From JAXDLK01 sp034666665 (GTDB lineage: Bacteria; Desulfobacterota; Binatia; JACPRU01): a DNA stretch of 25,211 nt. How positions within the stretch are numbered: position 1 is the stretch's first letter; every line of letters begins with the position of its first letter. Where the stretch lies: the NCBI GenBank assembly GCA_034666665.1, contig JAXDLK010000281.1, positions 1-25,211 of the forward strand. Direction: 5' to 3'. Made by a program: the position numbers and the translations under genes. This document shows positions 24,560 through 25,211 of this stretch, in pieces. Under the pieces are notes generated by a model. That model ran no database searches and had not been told where the DNA came from. It saw nothing but the letters and a program-made list of their open reading frames with translations.

Positions 24560-25211
24560 GTGAAGGCGGTCGGCAAGCTCTCCGCCTGGGTGTTCGGCAT
24601 CGCGATCGGCACGCTCGCCGCGGCGGTCGTCGCGCTGGCCCTGGGGTCCGCGTACCGCGAGGGGGAGATCGTGACCGCGATCATTCCGCTCGCGCTCCCG
24701 CCGACGGTGCTGTTCGTCGTCTACTCGGGCTCCGACAAGCGGTCGAACTTCTGCTTCGCGGCCATGGCCCTCGGCGGCGTGCTCGCGGCGCTCGCCTCAT
24801 TCGGCGGCGTCGAGCAGTCCGGTGTTTCTCTGCTCTCGATCACGATCGCGGCGCTGGTGGTGCCGCTCGCGGTGGATCTCGGCTTCGTCGATCGCGGCAA
24901 ACCTCTGCGCTTCGATCCGGCGATGGCGCGGGCGAGTGCCGCGGCCTTCGGAGTGGCCCTCCTGCCGGCGGCAGCGTGGGCGCTGTCCCAGGCGCACGCC
25001 GCCATTCTTCGCGAGGACGCATTGCTCGTGAAGGCGCTCGCCGCGCGGATCACGCCACGGGGCAATGCGCTGGTGGTCGAGCCGCTGGACACGAACCTCC
25101 AGGAGCGCGCCCGCGCGCGGGTCTCGATCCGCTCGGGCGACCGGCGGTACGACCTCTCGGACGCAGAGGTCGAATCGGTCTTCGAGGAGCGCACCGTGCT
25201 CAAGCGCACGA
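24560..25211 (+). CDS. Polytopic membrane protein, function unknown (partial, runs off the right edge)
   Basis: An open frame runs from the GTG at 24560 to the window end, with 217 residues visible. There are about five hydrophobic segments (about 8-30, 37-56, 64-82, 90-110, 124-145), followed from about 150 by a hydrophilic region (REDALLVKALAARITPRGNA, then a charged stretch to the edge) that continues past the window. I do not recognise the family. Codon use matches its neighbours and the antisense frame has no recognisable domain, so this is the coding strand. The gene follows ribE by 38 bp and has its own promoter. With no Shine-Dalgarno and the predicted start at the GTG, translation may be leaderless. 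Confidence 0.7.
   Translation, partial: MKAVGKLSAWVFGIAIGTLAAAVVALALGSAYREGEIVTAIIPLALPPTVLFVVYSGSDKRSNFCFAAMALGGVLAALASFGGVEQSGVSLLSITIAALVVPLAVDLGFVDRGKPLRFDPAMARASAAAFGVALLPAAAWALSQAHAAILREDALLVKALAARITPRGNALVVEPLDTNLQERARARVSIRSGDRRYDLSDAEVESVFEERTVLKRT

Overview
The window is high-GC, densely coding DNA from a Gram-negative-type bacterium. MurE carries the DNPR motif for meso-diaminopimelate, and a MltF-like periplasmic transglycosylase is present. High GC, the gene order and a PASTA-tailed FtsI suggest a deltaproteobacterial-grade lineage (Desulfobacterota, Myxococcota or Binatota-like). That placement is inference; the sequence alone does not fix the phylum.

Region 1 (1-13543, minus strand) is a division and cell-wall (dcw) cluster. 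In transcription order it reads mraZ, rsmH, ftsL, ftsI, murE, murF, mraY, murD, ftsW, murG, murC, murB, with murB running off the left edge. Most junctions are 4-bp ATGA or GTGA overlaps. The exception is ftsW-murG, where a gap is filled with a long inverted repeat and 15-nt tandem repeats. A sigma70-like promoter followed by three 10-bp-spaced GTGG boxes, the expected MraZ operator, lies in front of mraZ. Together the genes make UDP-MurNAc-pentapeptide, lipid I and lipid II, and supply septal synthase parts (FtsW, FtsI, FtsL).

Region 2 (13667-15123, minus strand) holds the RNase P RNA gene rnpB just upstream of the dcw promoter. Before it come a TetR-family regulator and a small single-span membrane protein, translationally coupled. 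The 115-bp gap in front of tetR contains nested palindromes.

Region 3 (15124-18290, plus strand) encodes a MltF-like lytic transglycosylase whose solute-binding domain appears to lack lobe 2. It is followed by a coupled pair: a GT-B-like glycosyltransferase and a polysaccharide deacetylase.

Region 4 (18332-23471, minus strand) holds a rhomboid protease, thiC and clpB in tandem. ThiC has an N-terminal insertion, and no TPP riboswitch is visible upstream.

Region 5 (23554-25211, plus strand) has a small zinc-ribbon protein, ribE (riboflavin synthase) and the start of a multi-span membrane protein whose promoter position implies a leaderless GTG transcript.

Most of the window is conserved housekeeping sequence. 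I see no phage, IS element, CRISPR array, tRNA or clearly new multi-gene system. The best leads are the ftsW-murG repeats, the MraZ operator, the lobe-deleted MltF-like protein and the uncharacterised small proteins.
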